Source of the DNA: an uncultured Dehalococcoidia bacterium
GTDB lineage: Bacteria > Chloroflexota > Dehalococcoidia > Lucifugimonadales > UBA1127
DNA: 49,158 nt
Assembly: GCA_913049785.1 (NCBI GenBank)
Contig: CAJWXP010000014.1
Coordinates: 1 to 49,158, forward strand
Direction: 5' to 3'
A program made the position numbers and the translations under genes. Numbering within the stretch: the first letter of the stretch is position 1; the number at the start of each line of letters is the position of its first letter. Shown in pieces: positions 16,689 through 24,831 of the stretch. Below the pieces are notes generated by a model. It made no database searches. It was given only the letters and a program-made list of their open reading frames with translations, and was not told where the DNA came from.

Positions 16689-16786
16689 GGCGCTCTTCCT
16701 CCAGTTCGGTGTCGTGTCTCTTCTAAGGGCACGAAGTCGATTCAATATTCAGGCCATTTCCCAGCAATAGCGGCTAAGCCGCTTCG

Positions 16787-17722
16787 TTAGCCCGTCAGAT
16801 TTTCAGTAGTTTTTGCCAGCAACTCAAGTTGTGCGATATCGAGGCTGGACGGCTCCAGAATCAACGTGACTTCAGGGGTGTCAGCTTCACTGAATTCCCG
16901 CAGGCCTGCTCGTACCGCTTCTGGCTCGCCGTAGATCGACGACTTATCGACATCGAAGTTGGGACCGTAGTACTCGCTCCAATGCTCCTTGGCCAGGTCA
17001 TAGGCCTTAGCTTTGGTGTCAGCGACGCTGACGTTGATGAGCTTGCTGTACCCCAGGGTATCGGGGTTGCGGCCCTTCTCTTTTGCGAACCCTTTGATGC
17101 TCTCTACACCGGACACGAAGTTCTCTGCCGGCGCACCGCCTGAACCCACCCAACCATCGGCGATCTCCGCCAACCGACGGAGCATGGGCTCGCTGCCGCC
17201 GCCAAACCAGAGCGGGACACCCGTTTTGTCTGCCGACAACTGCTTGGGTTTGGGGCTCATGGTGCCATGCTCGATCTGTCGATAGCGGCCATCGTAGGAC
17301 ACGTCCTCGCCTGCCCAAAGGCTACGCATGACGGCCACGTTCTCACGCAGGTGCGCCACTCGCTCGTTCATTGCCACGCCCAGGCTCTTGTACTCAGCTT
17401 CCGTGCCGCCTATAGAGATGCCGAGGGTCAATCGACCGCCTGACAGGTAATCGATGGACGATGCCGTCTTGGCCAACAACACCGGGTTGCGGTATGCCGT
17501 CAGCATGACCGCCGTGCCCAGCCGGACGCGCGATGTCTGAGCCGCAGCCCAGGTCAGCAGCACCAGCGGGTCGACAACGTCCACACGGTAGTAGACGTGG
17601 TCGCCTACCCATATCGAGTGGTAGCCAAGGTTCTCCGCTTCAAGGATGAAGCGCCGGACAGCCTCCACATCGGTAGGGTGCACAGACGGGATGCGAAGGC
17701 CAATGTTGACAATGCTCGCCAT
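16787..17722 (-). CDS. LLM-class (F420- or FMN-dependent) oxidoreductase
   Basis: The 311-residue enzyme has the luciferase-like TIM-barrel layout: MASIVNIGLRIPS as the first strand, LGYHSIWVGDHVYYRVD, RVRLGTAVMLTAYRNPVLLAKT, GISIGGTEAEYKSLG and PLWFGGGSEPMLRRLAEIADGW (two blocks). The pattern is that of F420-dependent or FMN monooxygenases. Large numbers of such genes are known in SAR202 Chloroflexota. The ATG at 17722 was chosen because of the GGAG 7 bases upstream and because the family homology starts there. The substrate is unknown. Confidence 0.88.
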   Translation of the reverse strand: MASIVNIGLRIPSVHPTDVEAVRRFILEAENLGYHSIWVGDHVYYRVDVVDPLVLLTWAAAQTSRVRLGTAVMLTAYRNPVLLAKTASSIDYLSGGRLTLGISIGGTEAEYKSLGVAMNERVAHLRENVAVMRSLWAGEDVSYDGRYRQIEHGTMSPKPKQLSADKTGVPLWFGGGSEPMLRRLAEIADGWVGSGGAPAENFVSGVESIKGFAKEKGRNPDTLGYSKLINVSVADTKAKAYDLAKEHWSEYYGPNFDVDKSSIYGEPEAVRAGLREFSEADTPEVTLILEPSSLDIAQLELLAKTTENLTG

Positions 17723-17762
17723 AGTAATCTCCGTAATGATTGTTGAGGTTGGGACACAGATG

Positions 17763-18206
17763 CTAGCTGCTAGCTGGAGGGCTATCGTCGGGAGGCAAAA
17801 CATCGGGCGCTGGGCCACCGTTCTTCTGTATCGCATCCCAGAGGTAATCCAAGAACTCTTCGTTGTTTTTTGGCCTGCTGAATACCCCTGACTTGCCCAC
17901 TCGTCGAATGTAAACTCCGGCGAACGGCATCTTGACTGGGCTGGCATCACGGATCATGTCGAAGGGTATCTCCACGATGCGAGGTTTGCCGTAATGGATC
18001 ACCAGCTTGTCGGCATAGATCTGGTACAGATTGGGCGTGGTGAACCAGTACATTCCACCGATGGCCAGTCCAAGAAAGATGAGAAACGGGTTCTGCTGGA
18101 TAGAGAAAGCCCCCAGCACGATGACCACCACTGAGATGGCCATATTGATACGCTGGAAGACCGACCGGGAGTGCGGGGAACTGTAGATAGGCTGTTCATT
18201 TTGCAT
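17763..18206 (-). CDS. Membrane-anchored bacterial PH-domain-like protein
   Basis: The 147-residue protein has two adjacent hydrophobic segments near the N-terminus (around residues 20-55) and then a strand-rich region (YQIYADKLVIHYG...VEIPFDMIRDASPV). This resembles bacterial pleckstrin-homology (bPH/DUF304-like) domains that face the cytoplasm. The C-terminus is proline-rich and probably disordered. The start is uncertain: the ATG at 18206 lacks a good SD and the frame is open to 18254. Its function is unknown. It lies between an LLM oxidoreductase and a P-loop kinase on the same strand. Confidence 0.6.
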   Translation of the reverse strand: MQNEQPIYSSPHSRSVFQRINMAISVVVIVLGAFSIQQNPFLIFLGLAIGGMYWFTTPNLYQIYADKLVIHYGKPRIVEIPFDMIRDASPVKMPFAGVYIRRVGKSGVFSRPKNNEEFLDYLWDAIQKNGGPAPDVLPPDDSPPASS

Positions 18207-18232
18207 AGGTGAGAGTTTATCACATGAGGTGG

Positions 18233-18766
18233 TTACGACGAAGGGTTCAGCCAATCAGCCCGAGAAAGCACTTTACGCGCTACTTCAGTTATGTTCCTGC
18301 CTTCATCGTTGTCCACCCGAAAATCCTCAGCGTTGGAAGCCTCCAAGATTGATGCCAGCTCCTCTGAACGTGCAAGCGCCTCCTCCCGAAACATTCCGGG
18401 CTCGCGAGGCTCCAACCTTCGCTGCATAGTGTCTACCGAAGCGGTCAGTCGGCAGACCGTAATCTGAGCGCCCGGTATTGCCTCACGATAACCTTCCAAC
18501 CCTTCCCGACTATCAACAATCCGCGCGACAATCAACCTATCTGCCCCGGCAGCGGCATAGATCGGCCAGATAGCGGCGAGGTTCTTCAGCATGAGTCCCT
18601 GGCCGAATGGCTCATGGCGCGGATGCATAAAGGTCAGCCAATCCAGGTCGAAGGCGGCGTGAGCGATTCCCGACTCGGTCAACAGGTCGATCGCCTCACC
18701 GAGCACGGTCGTCTTTCCCGCGCCCATGGAACCTGAGATGATCAGCAACGGTACGGTATCAGCCAT
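18233..18766 (-). CDS. P-loop NTPase, AAA_33/nucleoside-kinase-like
   Basis: This 177-residue protein has a clear Walker A motif, GSMGAGKTT at residues 12-20, an FDLDWL strand after it, and an arginine-rich lid-like region (RRLEPREPGMFREEALARSEEL). This is the layout of small kinases such as AAA_33 or adenylylsulfate-kinase-like proteins. The substrate cannot be assigned. It may share a transcript with the DinB-like gene, whose stop is about 25 bases upstream. Confidence 0.75.
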   Translation of the reverse strand: MADTVPLLIISGSMGAGKTTVLGEAIDLLTESGIAHAAFDLDWLTFMHPRHEPFGQGLMLKNLAAIWPIYAAAGADRLIVARIVDSREGLEGYREAIPGAQITVCRLTASVDTMQRRLEPREPGMFREEALARSEELASILEASNAEDFRVDNDEGRNITEVARKVLSRADWLNPSS

Positions 18767-18790
18767 GCGTATCCTCTTAATTGTTGGGGC

Positions 18791-19249
18791 TCAAATCCCC
18801 TGTTTTTCACGCCAAGCCAGGATCTGCTCTGTGTGCTGTCGCCAGTGTCCGTAGGCGTCGAGACGAAGTCGCTTCAGCCAACGGCCCTCTGCAGCGTATG
18901 CCGATTCCGGTGCACGTTGGACATAGTCCAGCAGTCGTTGGTGGGTGGCAGCCATCTCCTGTCGGAGCACCTCCAGGCTGCTATCGTGCTTACCCCCCTG
19001 GTTTCGAGCGTTGAACGCATCGATGCCACCCTGACTAGCGTACTTCGGCAATCGGCCTCCGTCGACGATGATCGGCAGCGCGTGCAACGCCTCCTCTTCC
19101 CACGTAGCCACATGCGCCATCAAATCACGCACGGACCAGTGGCCGGTCACGCCAGGGGTCAGCAGCTGCTCATCAGTCAGCCCCGCAATGGCTTCCTGCA
19201 ACGCCCCCCAAGAGTCGTTGTTCCGCTGGAACAGTCGCTCCTTATGCAC
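18791..19249 (-). CDS. DinB/DfsB-like four-helix protein
   Basis: The 152-residue protein has the pattern of the DinB/ClbS-DfsB superfamily: LxEAIAGLTDEQL, then GHWSVRDLMAHVATWEEEAL with the first metal-ligand-type histidine, and DAYGHWRQHTEQILAWR with the later pair. These four-helix proteins often bind a metal and act as thiol-dependent transferases or hydrolases; the role here is unknown. The GTG at 19249 is preferred over the ATG at 19276 because GGAGG lies 6 bases upstream. It overlaps the end of the acetoacetyl-CoA synthetase gene by 8 bases, suggesting translational coupling. Confidence 0.8.
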   Translation of the reverse strand: MHKERLFQRNNDSWGALQEAIAGLTDEQLLTPGVTGHWSVRDLMAHVATWEEEALHALPIIVDGGRLPKYASQGGIDAFNARNQGGKHDSSLEVLRQEMAATHQRLLDYVQRAPESAYAAEGRWLKRLRLDAYGHWRQHTEQILAWREKQGI

Positions 19250-21221
19250 CTGGTGCCTCCTTGCGCGATAGGTCAAAAAAGTACTTGATGGAGTCCGGGT
19301 TCGCCAACGACGATGGCGTCACCACCGCGTCCGGCGATTCCCCCAGCAGGATGCGCTTCACCGGCACCTCCACCTTCTTGCCGTTCAGTGTTCGCGGCAC
19401 TTCCGGCACAGCGTACACCTCGTCCGGCACATGGCGAGGCGAGAGGGCACTGCGAAGTCGAGCTTTCAGCTTGGCCATCAACGCATCGTCGAGCTGCACG
19501 CCCTCGGCCAGCACCAGGAACAGCAGCAGCTTCCCCTCTATACCCAGGCTGCTGGTATCCACCACTAGGCTATCGGTCACTTCCGGTAGCTCGTCGATGA
19601 CGCTGTAGAACTCGCTGGTGCCCATACGAACGCCGCCTCGGTTGAGCGTGGAATCCGACCGACCGTAGATGATGCAGCTCCCACGCTCCGTCATCTTGAG
19701 CCAATCGCCATGTCGCCACACACCCGGGTACACGTTGAAGTAGCTCTCCAGGTAGCGGCTACCATCCGAGTCACCCCAAAGGTAGAGGGGCATGGAGGGC
19801 ATCGGTTCCGTGACTACAAGCTCGCCCACTTCGCCCGTGACCGCGCGCCCCGACTCGTCAAACGACTGCATAGCCGTACCCAGGCCTCGACACTGTAGCT
19901 CGCCAGCGTGGACAGGCAGTATGGGGCACGACATGGCCAGGGATGTGCAGATGTCCGTGCCGCCGCTCGCCGAGCCAAGCAGCAGGTCGCGTTTGACGTG
20001 GTCGTACACCCAGGCGAACCCCTCGGGCGGCAACGGCGATGCTGTAGAACCGATGCCTCGAAGCGCCGACAAATCGAAGTCACGCCCAGGCTCGACGCCC
20101 GCCTTCATGCATGCCGCGAGAAAGGGCGCGCTGGTGCCGAAGTAGGTGATGCCGGTCTCCTCCACCAGCCGCCACAGAGCGTCCATATCCGGATACGCTG
20201 GGCTACCGTCGTACAGCACGATGGTCATGCCGTGTAGCAGGCCGCCCACCAGGAAGTTCCACATCATCCAGCCCGTGGTGGTGAACCAGAAAAACCGGTC
20301 GTCAGCCTTCAGGTCCAGGTGCAGCACAAGGGCCTTGAGGTGCTCAATCAGGATACCGCCCTGACTCTGGACGATGGCCTTAGGCACGCCAGTGGTGCCT
20401 GAGGAGTAGAGCACCCACAGAGGATGATCGAAGGGCACAGGCTCAAAAGCCAGAGATATATCATTGCCGAGTAGTTGATCCCAGGCGACAACGTCCTTCA
20501 GTCCTGAAGCATCCACTTCGTCGTTCAAGTACGACACGAGCACCGTTGCCTTCAATGTGGGTAGGCTCTGCTGTATCTCCGAAGAGGCCTCCACGCGGTC
20601 GAAGGGCTTACCGTTGTAGCGATAGCCGTCCATGGTGATGAACACGGTAGGTTCGATCTGCTGGAAGCGGTCTATCACGTTGCGGGCACCGAAGTCCGGC
20701 GAGCACGACGACCACACAGCGCCGATGCTGGCAGTGGCCAGGAACGCTACGACCGCCTCTGGGATATTGGGCAGGTACGCCGCAACCCGGGCGCCTTTGG
20801 CCACCCCCAACCGTCGTAGCCCGGCAGCAACGGAGGCTACCTGGCGGTTAAGCTCAGTGTAGGTCAGTGTACGGGCGTCGCCGCTCTCATTGCGGAACTC
20901 AATGGCCGGGTGGTCGTCGTTGCGTGACAGGGCATGTTCAGCGTAGTTCAAGTGAGCCCCGGGGAACCACTGCGCCCCCGGCATGGTGCGTTGACCAAGC
21001 ACGTTGGTGTATGGCGTGTGCGACTTGACGCCGAAGAAGTCCCAGACGCTGGCCCAGAACCCCTCAAGGTCTGACACCGACCACTCCCACAGCACGTCGT
21101 ACGACGTGAAGTCGAGGCCGCGTTTATCCTTGAGCCAACCCATGTAGCCCGTGAGGTTGGCATTGGCCTTCTGATCATCAGAGGGTTTCCAGAGGAGGGT
21201 TCCTTCAGTCACTTTGTCCAT
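19242..21221 (-). CDS. Acetoacetyl-CoA synthetase (acetoacetate-CoA ligase)
   Basis: This 659-residue ANL-superfamily enzyme activates acetoacetate with ATP and CoA. The size and an N-terminal segment with LWEWSVSDLEGFWASVWDFF fit acetoacetyl-CoA synthetases. Family motifs seen are the phosphate-binding loop YSSGTTGVPKAIVQSQGG, a GSASGGTDICTS segment, GRSDSTLNRGGVRMGTSEFY and the C-terminal NGKKVEVPVK with the adenylation lysine. It links ketone-body or beta-keto-acid breakdown to acetyl-CoA, consistent with the thiolase at 36651. It lies between the DinB-like gene and an SDR on the minus strand. Confidence 0.93.
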   Translation of the reverse strand: MDKVTEGTLLWKPSDDQKANANLTGYMGWLKDKRGLDFTSYDVLWEWSVSDLEGFWASVWDFFGVKSHTPYTNVLGQRTMPGAQWFPGAHLNYAEHALSRNDDHPAIEFRNESGDARTLTYTELNRQVASVAAGLRRLGVAKGARVAAYLPNIPEAVVAFLATASIGAVWSSCSPDFGARNVIDRFQQIEPTVFITMDGYRYNGKPFDRVEASSEIQQSLPTLKATVLVSYLNDEVDASGLKDVVAWDQLLGNDISLAFEPVPFDHPLWVLYSSGTTGVPKAIVQSQGGILIEHLKALVLHLDLKADDRFFWFTTTGWMMWNFLVGGLLHGMTIVLYDGSPAYPDMDALWRLVEETGITYFGTSAPFLAACMKAGVEPGRDFDLSALRGIGSTASPLPPEGFAWVYDHVKRDLLLGSASGGTDICTSLAMSCPILPVHAGELQCRGLGTAMQSFDESGRAVTGEVGELVVTEPMPSMPLYLWGDSDGSRYLESYFNVYPGVWRHGDWLKMTERGSCIIYGRSDSTLNRGGVRMGTSEFYSVIDELPEVTDSLVVDTSSLGIEGKLLLFLVLAEGVQLDDALMAKLKARLRSALSPRHVPDEVYAVPEVPRTLNGKKVEVPVKRILLGESPDAVVTPSSLANPDSIKYFFDLSRKEAPGA

Positions 21222-21249
21222 GAAACCGCTCCTACCAGAAAAAACTGAG

Positions 21250-21275
21250 AGATTCTTCGCTTCACTCAGAATGAC
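21250..21275. repeat. Copy of a TGTCATTCTGAG-type dispersed repeat
   Basis: AGATTCTTCGCTTC is joined to ACTCAGAATGACAC in one compact copy. It lies just upstream of the acetoacetyl-CoA synthetase start. It matches one half of the inverted pair at 22179-22278. Confidence 0.7.
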
Positions 21276-21343
21276 ACGATGGCAGACCCTTTTCCCGTTC
21301 GTCCTGAGCCAATCGTAGGACAGCCTGACAATCGCCTCCCTTG

Positions 21344-21385
21344 GGTAACCGCAGGCACATAGGTCCAGGACTGCGTCCTGGCTAG
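21344..21385. repeat. Stop-codon-straddling hairpin repeat, copy 1
   Basis: GGTAACCGCAGGCACATAGG is followed by the hairpin CCAGGAC-TGC-GTCCTGG (21365-21381) and CTAG. The stop codon of the minus-strand SDR gene (21382-21384) is the CTAG end, so the hairpin begins right after it. Similar elements occur at 22293, 26619, 36529, 41507 and 41824. It may act as a transcript end for minus-strand genes. Confidence 0.65.
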
Positions 21386-22140
21386 TAGTGGATGGCTTTG
21401 CCTACGCCGCCGCCTGCCGCAATGGTATCGCCGGTGATGGCTACCGACTTCGGTGACGCCAGGAACACCACCACGTTGGCGATGTCCGATGCGTCAACAG
21501 CACGGTGGATGGTGTTGCTCTTCGCCATGTTGGCCAGGCCCTCCGGCGTCGTCCGCTCCGTGACCGTGCCGCCAGGGTGCACCACAGTTACGTTGATGCC
21601 GTGCTCGCCAAGCTCATCGGCCAGGTTCTTGGTCAGCGCCGCCACAGACACGTTGCGCATACTGCCGATGGTGTTGCCGCTCTGTCGGGCCGCCATGCCG
21701 CTGATGTTCACGATGCGACCCCAGCCCTGGGCAATCATGTACGGTGCTGCAGCCTGCGCCGTGCGCAGATACCCCATGACCTTCACGTTGATGTCGGCCC
21801 AAACGGCGTCCTTGGTGATTTCAGCGAGCTTCGGAGGTGGGGCGATGCCACCGACAGTGGCTGCTCCATTGATGAGGATGTCCACACCACCAAGGGCTTC
21901 TGCGGCCTTCTTCACCATGACTTTGACCGAATCGTCATCGCTGGTGTCCACGGTGAGGGGCACGATGTTGCGACTCGTCTCTGCGGTGATCTCTTTGGCT
22001 GTCGCCTCCAAACGTTCCGGGTCACGAGCGGCGATGACCACGTCTACGCCCTCCTGAGCCAGTATGCGTGCGATCTGCTTGCCGATGCCCCGACTTCCCC
22101 CGGTGACGATTGCTTTCTTCCCTGTCAATTCCAAGTCCAT
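21382..22140 (-). CDS. SDR-family oxidoreductase with altered active site
   Basis: This 252-residue protein has the SDR cofactor motif TGGSRGIG near the N-terminus, an INGAA (NNAG-like) motif and VNISGMAARQ with the active-site serine. Where the catalytic YxxxK is expected, just before VAALTKNLADELG, the sequence reads GSMRN, so both the tyrosine and the lysine appear to be missing. I recall SDR relatives with an arginine-asparagine pair at this site, so it may be a recognised subgroup rather than a mutant. The rest of the protein is full length, with VVHPGG and the C-terminal SVAITGDTIAAGGG. Activity may be altered or use other residues. The stop lies in a hairpin repeat. Confidence 0.87.
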   Translation of the reverse strand: MDLELTGKKAIVTGGSRGIGKQIARILAQEGVDVVIAARDPERLEATAKEITAETSRNIVPLTVDTSDDDSVKVMVKKAAEALGGVDILINGAATVGGIAPPPKLAEITKDAVWADINVKVMGYLRTAQAAAPYMIAQGWGRIVNISGMAARQSGNTIGSMRNVSVAALTKNLADELGEHGINVTVVHPGGTVTERTTPEGLANMAKSNTIHRAVDASDIANVVVFLASPKSVAITGDTIAAGGGVGKAIHY

Positions 22141-22178
22141 GTATTGTGCTCCCTGTGGTTTTGTTTATTTCTTCACCT

Positions 22179-22278
22179 TTTGTCATTCTGAGCAAAGCGA
22201 AGAATCTAAGCCGTCGGATGTAATGTGGCCCCAGATTCTTCGTCTCCCTTCCTTAGAAGGGCTCCTCAGAATGACAAA
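22179..22278. repeat. MITE-like inverted repeat with TGTCATTCTGAG ends
   Basis: TTTGTCATTCTGAG at the left is the perfect reverse complement of CTCAGAATGACAAA at the right, giving 14-bp inverted ends about 100 bases apart. Inside, CGAAGAATCT (22198-22207) is matched by AGATTCTTCG (22233-22242). Partial copies occur at 1205, 15743, 21250 and 39856. The element carries no gene. It lies between an SDR and a ketopantoate reductase-like gene and looks like a non-autonomous mobile element or a dispersed palindromic repeat. Confidence 0.75.
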
Positions 22279-22292
22279 TTTACTTTGCCTTT

Positions 22293-22367
22293 GGTAACTG
22301 CTAGGCACTCGGGTGCCCCGCATTGCGGGGCCGTCAGGCATGTAGATCCAGGACTATGTCCTGGCGC
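22293..22367. repeat. Stop-codon-straddling hairpin repeat, copy 2, with extra hairpins
   Basis: GGTAACTGCTAGGCAC is followed by GGCAC-TCGG-GTGCC, then CCCCGC-ATT-GCGGGG (22316-22330), then CCAGGAC-TAT-GTCCTGG (22348-22364). The stop codon of the minus-strand reductase (22354-22356) lies inside the last hairpin, so the final codons of that gene are made of repeat sequence. Confidence 0.65.
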
Positions 22368-23403
22368 TGGCTATCTGGTTTACGCGCTTCACGTTGTCGA
22401 TGCCGACAGAGAACTCACCCGACTCAACTCCCTTGATGACCGTCACGGCAGCATCGCTGTAGGGAGTCGGCAGTCCCATTGCCTTGCCTTTGGTCGCGAC
22501 CATGCCGTTCAGGTAGTCGATCTCGGTCTTGCGACCCTTCATGATGTCCTGATACAACGATGGGTAACCGGCTACGGCAGGCGGTGGGCCGGAGAAGGTC
22601 GCTTCAAGTTCCGCGTTACCCTCCCACGCTGCCTGCTCGATGTCGTCTAGCGTGAAGCCCTTCATGGGCGATGGAATGCTATGGCCCAGCGTCCGCCCAA
22701 TGCGCAACGCCTCCGCGCCGAACTTCAGCATCATGCTGCGGGATTCCGGGTTGGCACGCACCTCATGACTGGTGAGGCCCGTCATGCCGGCTGTCGGATT
22801 AGCCATGCAGTTGATGGCCATCTTGGACCAGCGCTCGCCCCACAGGTTGTCAGTCACAACGGTGGTTCCAGCGTGGTTCCATATCTGCTGGACCTCTCGC
22901 ACGCGCTCGGTATCGCGACCGTCAAGCTCACCCACGGTGAAGGACACGTTGCCCTTGAGGGCCTGGCTCATTGAACCCGTCTGTCGCGCATGGCCAGCCT
23001 CCATCAGCCAGGCGGAGATGGTGCTCACGCAACCGATGAGGCGGTCTGCGCCTACAATCGGCGCAATCTGCTCCTCATTGATGCTGTTCTGCGGGCTGAC
23101 AAAATAGCCGGTGTCCGTCAGGAAGGGCGTCATCAACTCGATTGCCCAGGGGGTGTCGTACGACTTCATGGCCACGATAATGAGGTCGAACTTCTCCTGG
23201 AAATTAGCCAACTCGTCCACGTGCCGAGCGTCCACCTGCACGCGGTGCTCGCCCTGCACACCATCGAGGAAAAGACCGTCCTTCTGCATCTTCTCAACGT
23301 TCTCACGCCACGAATCGAAGATGATCACATCCTCGCCACCGCGGGTCATGTGGCCGCCAAGGGTGGAGCCGATGGCTCCACCGCCTATAACACCGATCTT
23401 CAT
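22354..23403 (-). CDS. Ketopantoate reductase (ApbA/PanE) family protein
   Basis: This 349-residue NAD(P)H-dependent reductase has the N-terminal motif GVIGGGAIGS, a MKSYDTP motif with the lysine typical of the family, a middle segment with SPQNSINEEQIAPIVG and the C-terminal helical domain containing NCMANPTAGMTG and PSLYQDIMKGRKTEIDYLNG. Many proteins of this family in catabolic clusters reduce or oxidise substrates other than ketopantoate, and its place beside two Rieske oxygenases suggests such a role here. The last residues and stop codon lie within a dispersed hairpin repeat, so the C-terminus has been changed by it. Confidence 0.85.
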   Translation of the reverse strand: MKIGVIGGGAIGSTLGGHMTRGGEDVIIFDSWRENVEKMQKDGLFLDGVQGEHRVQVDARHVDELANFQEKFDLIIVAMKSYDTPWAIELMTPFLTDTGYFVSPQNSINEEQIAPIVGADRLIGCVSTISAWLMEAGHARQTGSMSQALKGNVSFTVGELDGRDTERVREVQQIWNHAGTTVVTDNLWGERWSKMAINCMANPTAGMTGLTSHEVRANPESRSMMLKFGAEALRIGRTLGHSIPSPMKGFTLDDIEQAAWEGNAELEATFSGPPPAVAGYPSLYQDIMKGRKTEIDYLNGMVATKGKAMGLPTPYSDAAVTVIKGVESGEFSVGIDNVKRVNQIASART

Positions 23404-23436
23404 AATGTCCCCTTTTGAGTTCCTGCCGTGCTGCTT

Positions 23437-24705
23437 CTACGCCTGAGGAATGGTGTGCGGCTCCAGAGCCGTGGCGATGTCATCGTCGGACGACTTAGCC
23501 GGAAGCACCATGCGAGACGGCAGCACGCCATACGCTTGAGCGTTCTGCGCTGCAGCAGGCTCTGTACCCTCCATCAGGTCTCTGGCAGCCTTCAGGATGG
23601 TCTGGCGCACCCGGATGATGGCTGTGTCCGCGCTGACCAAGTGCTCCCCTGTCCTGGGCGACACCGGGGCCCACTGATCCTCAATAAGCGCCAGGTCCTG
23701 AATGGGGAAGGACTTGATACCGGTGTAGTTGAAGTTCTTCTGCATAACACGGTCAACCAGGTAGTCATTGCTCTTGTTCGCCTTAGGGGTGAACGTGCCA
23801 GGAATCACTTCGGGGAACAGGAATCCGCCGTACTTGTCCTCATTGAGTTCCTGATCGCTGAGCGGATCGTTCAGGTCGTAGCGGATGCGGTAGTGAGCCG
23901 TGTACTCATCATCCATTGGCACGCGGATGTTCATCTGCAACACCTTGGGGCTTGCGCCTGGCGTGGTGAACGCTGGGAGCATCCAGTGGGTAATGCCCAT
24001 GTACATATCGCCGTCGGGCTGGCTGCGCACCGCTCCCATCAGCAGGCCGTAGTCCGTGTCCTTCAGGATGTATCGAGGTGAGGGGTCAACGCTGGTGTTC
24101 CCGCGAATCTTGAGCGATTGGTTGTTCTTGTTGCCGTCCAGGGTGCTGTGCAGGTAGAAGCCATGGCTGGCATCAAGGTCGCCTTCCATGGACTGGAAGT
24201 AGTTGCAGTTGATGACCAGCTTCTGCATGAAGCGATGGCTCTCAGGCAGCTCGGTCCACTTGAACGCCGGGAACGCAGGCTTCAGATCCTTGGGCCCCAT
24301 ATACACCCAGACGATCCCGCCCTTATCGATGGCCGGGTACGACGCAATGTTCACCTTGTCTTTGTATGTCTCGCCTTCTGGGCTATTGGGGAGGTCTACG
24401 CAATTTCCTTCCACATCGAACTTCCAGCCGTGGTATACACAGCGTAGTCCGCTCTCCTCGTTGCGACCGAAGAACAACGGTGCACCGCGATGGGGGCAGT
24501 AGGCATCGATGAGGCCTGGTTTCCCATCAGTGTCGCGGAAGGCCACCAGGTTCTCTCCCAACAGCTTCACGCGTACCGGTGTGCAGTCGGCCCCGGGTAT
24601 CTCTTCCGTAAGCATTGCAGGCATCCAGAACCGACGGAAAAGTTCGCCCATTGGCGTGCCAGCACCCACCCGCGTCAACATGTCGTTTTCATTTTGGGTA
24701 AGCAT
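23437..24705 (-). CDS. Rieske-type aromatic ring-hydroxylating oxygenase, alpha subunit
   Basis: This 422-residue non-heme iron oxygenase resembles phthalate 4,5-dioxygenase and LigX-type enzymes. The N-terminal Rieske domain carries the [2Fe-2S] ligands C70, H72, C89 and H92 (CPHRGA...CVYHGWKFD). The mononuclear iron site is visible as D178, H181 and H186 in EGDLDASHGFYLH. It shares the N-terminal signature GTPMGELFRRFWMPA with four other genes here. It has its own promoter (perfect TTGACA) and is separated from the upstream paralogue by a terminator, so the two are not one transcript. Substrate and partner reductase are unknown. Confidence 0.93.
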   Translation of the reverse strand: MLTQNENDMLTRVGAGTPMGELFRRFWMPAMLTEEIPGADCTPVRVKLLGENLVAFRDTDGKPGLIDAYCPHRGAPLFFGRNEESGLRCVYHGWKFDVEGNCVDLPNSPEGETYKDKVNIASYPAIDKGGIVWVYMGPKDLKPAFPAFKWTELPESHRFMQKLVINCNYFQSMEGDLDASHGFYLHSTLDGNKNNQSLKIRGNTSVDPSPRYILKDTDYGLLMGAVRSQPDGDMYMGITHWMLPAFTTPGASPKVLQMNIRVPMDDEYTAHYRIRYDLNDPLSDQELNEDKYGGFLFPEVIPGTFTPKANKSNDYLVDRVMQKNFNYTGIKSFPIQDLALIEDQWAPVSPRTGEHLVSADTAIIRVRQTILKAARDLMEGTEPAAAQNAQAYGVLPSRMVLPAKSSDDDIATALEPHTIPQA

Positions 24706-24741
24706 GAAACATCCTCCTCTGGTTTGGTATGAACGATGGGT

Positions 24742-24769
24742 ATTGTCGCACGTGCAAAGGCAGTGTCAA
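24742..24769 (-). promoter_or_regulatory. Promoter for the Rieske oxygenase at 23437-24705
   Basis: On the minus strand a perfect -35 TTGACA (24764-24769) is followed after 16 bases by GACAAT (24742-24747). It lies just downstream of the terminator of the preceding gene and leaves a leader of about 30 bases to the ATG at 24705. Confidence 0.55.
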
Positions 24770-24778
24770 GACAAAAGA

Positions 24779-24806
24779 AAAGAGTCCCGGCTGCCCGGGG
24801 CCCTTT
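24779..24806 (-). terminator. Strong hairpin terminator between two Rieske genes
   Basis: A 12-bp stem with one mismatch and one wobble surrounds a 4-base loop (the core is TCCCGG/CCGGGG on the plus strand). On the minus strand it is followed by CTTTTCTTTTGTC. It lies about 25 bases after the stop of the gene at 24832-26097. It fits a rho-independent terminator. Confidence 0.7.
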
Positions 24807-24831
24807 CGCTGACTGCTCGATTGATGCGGGA

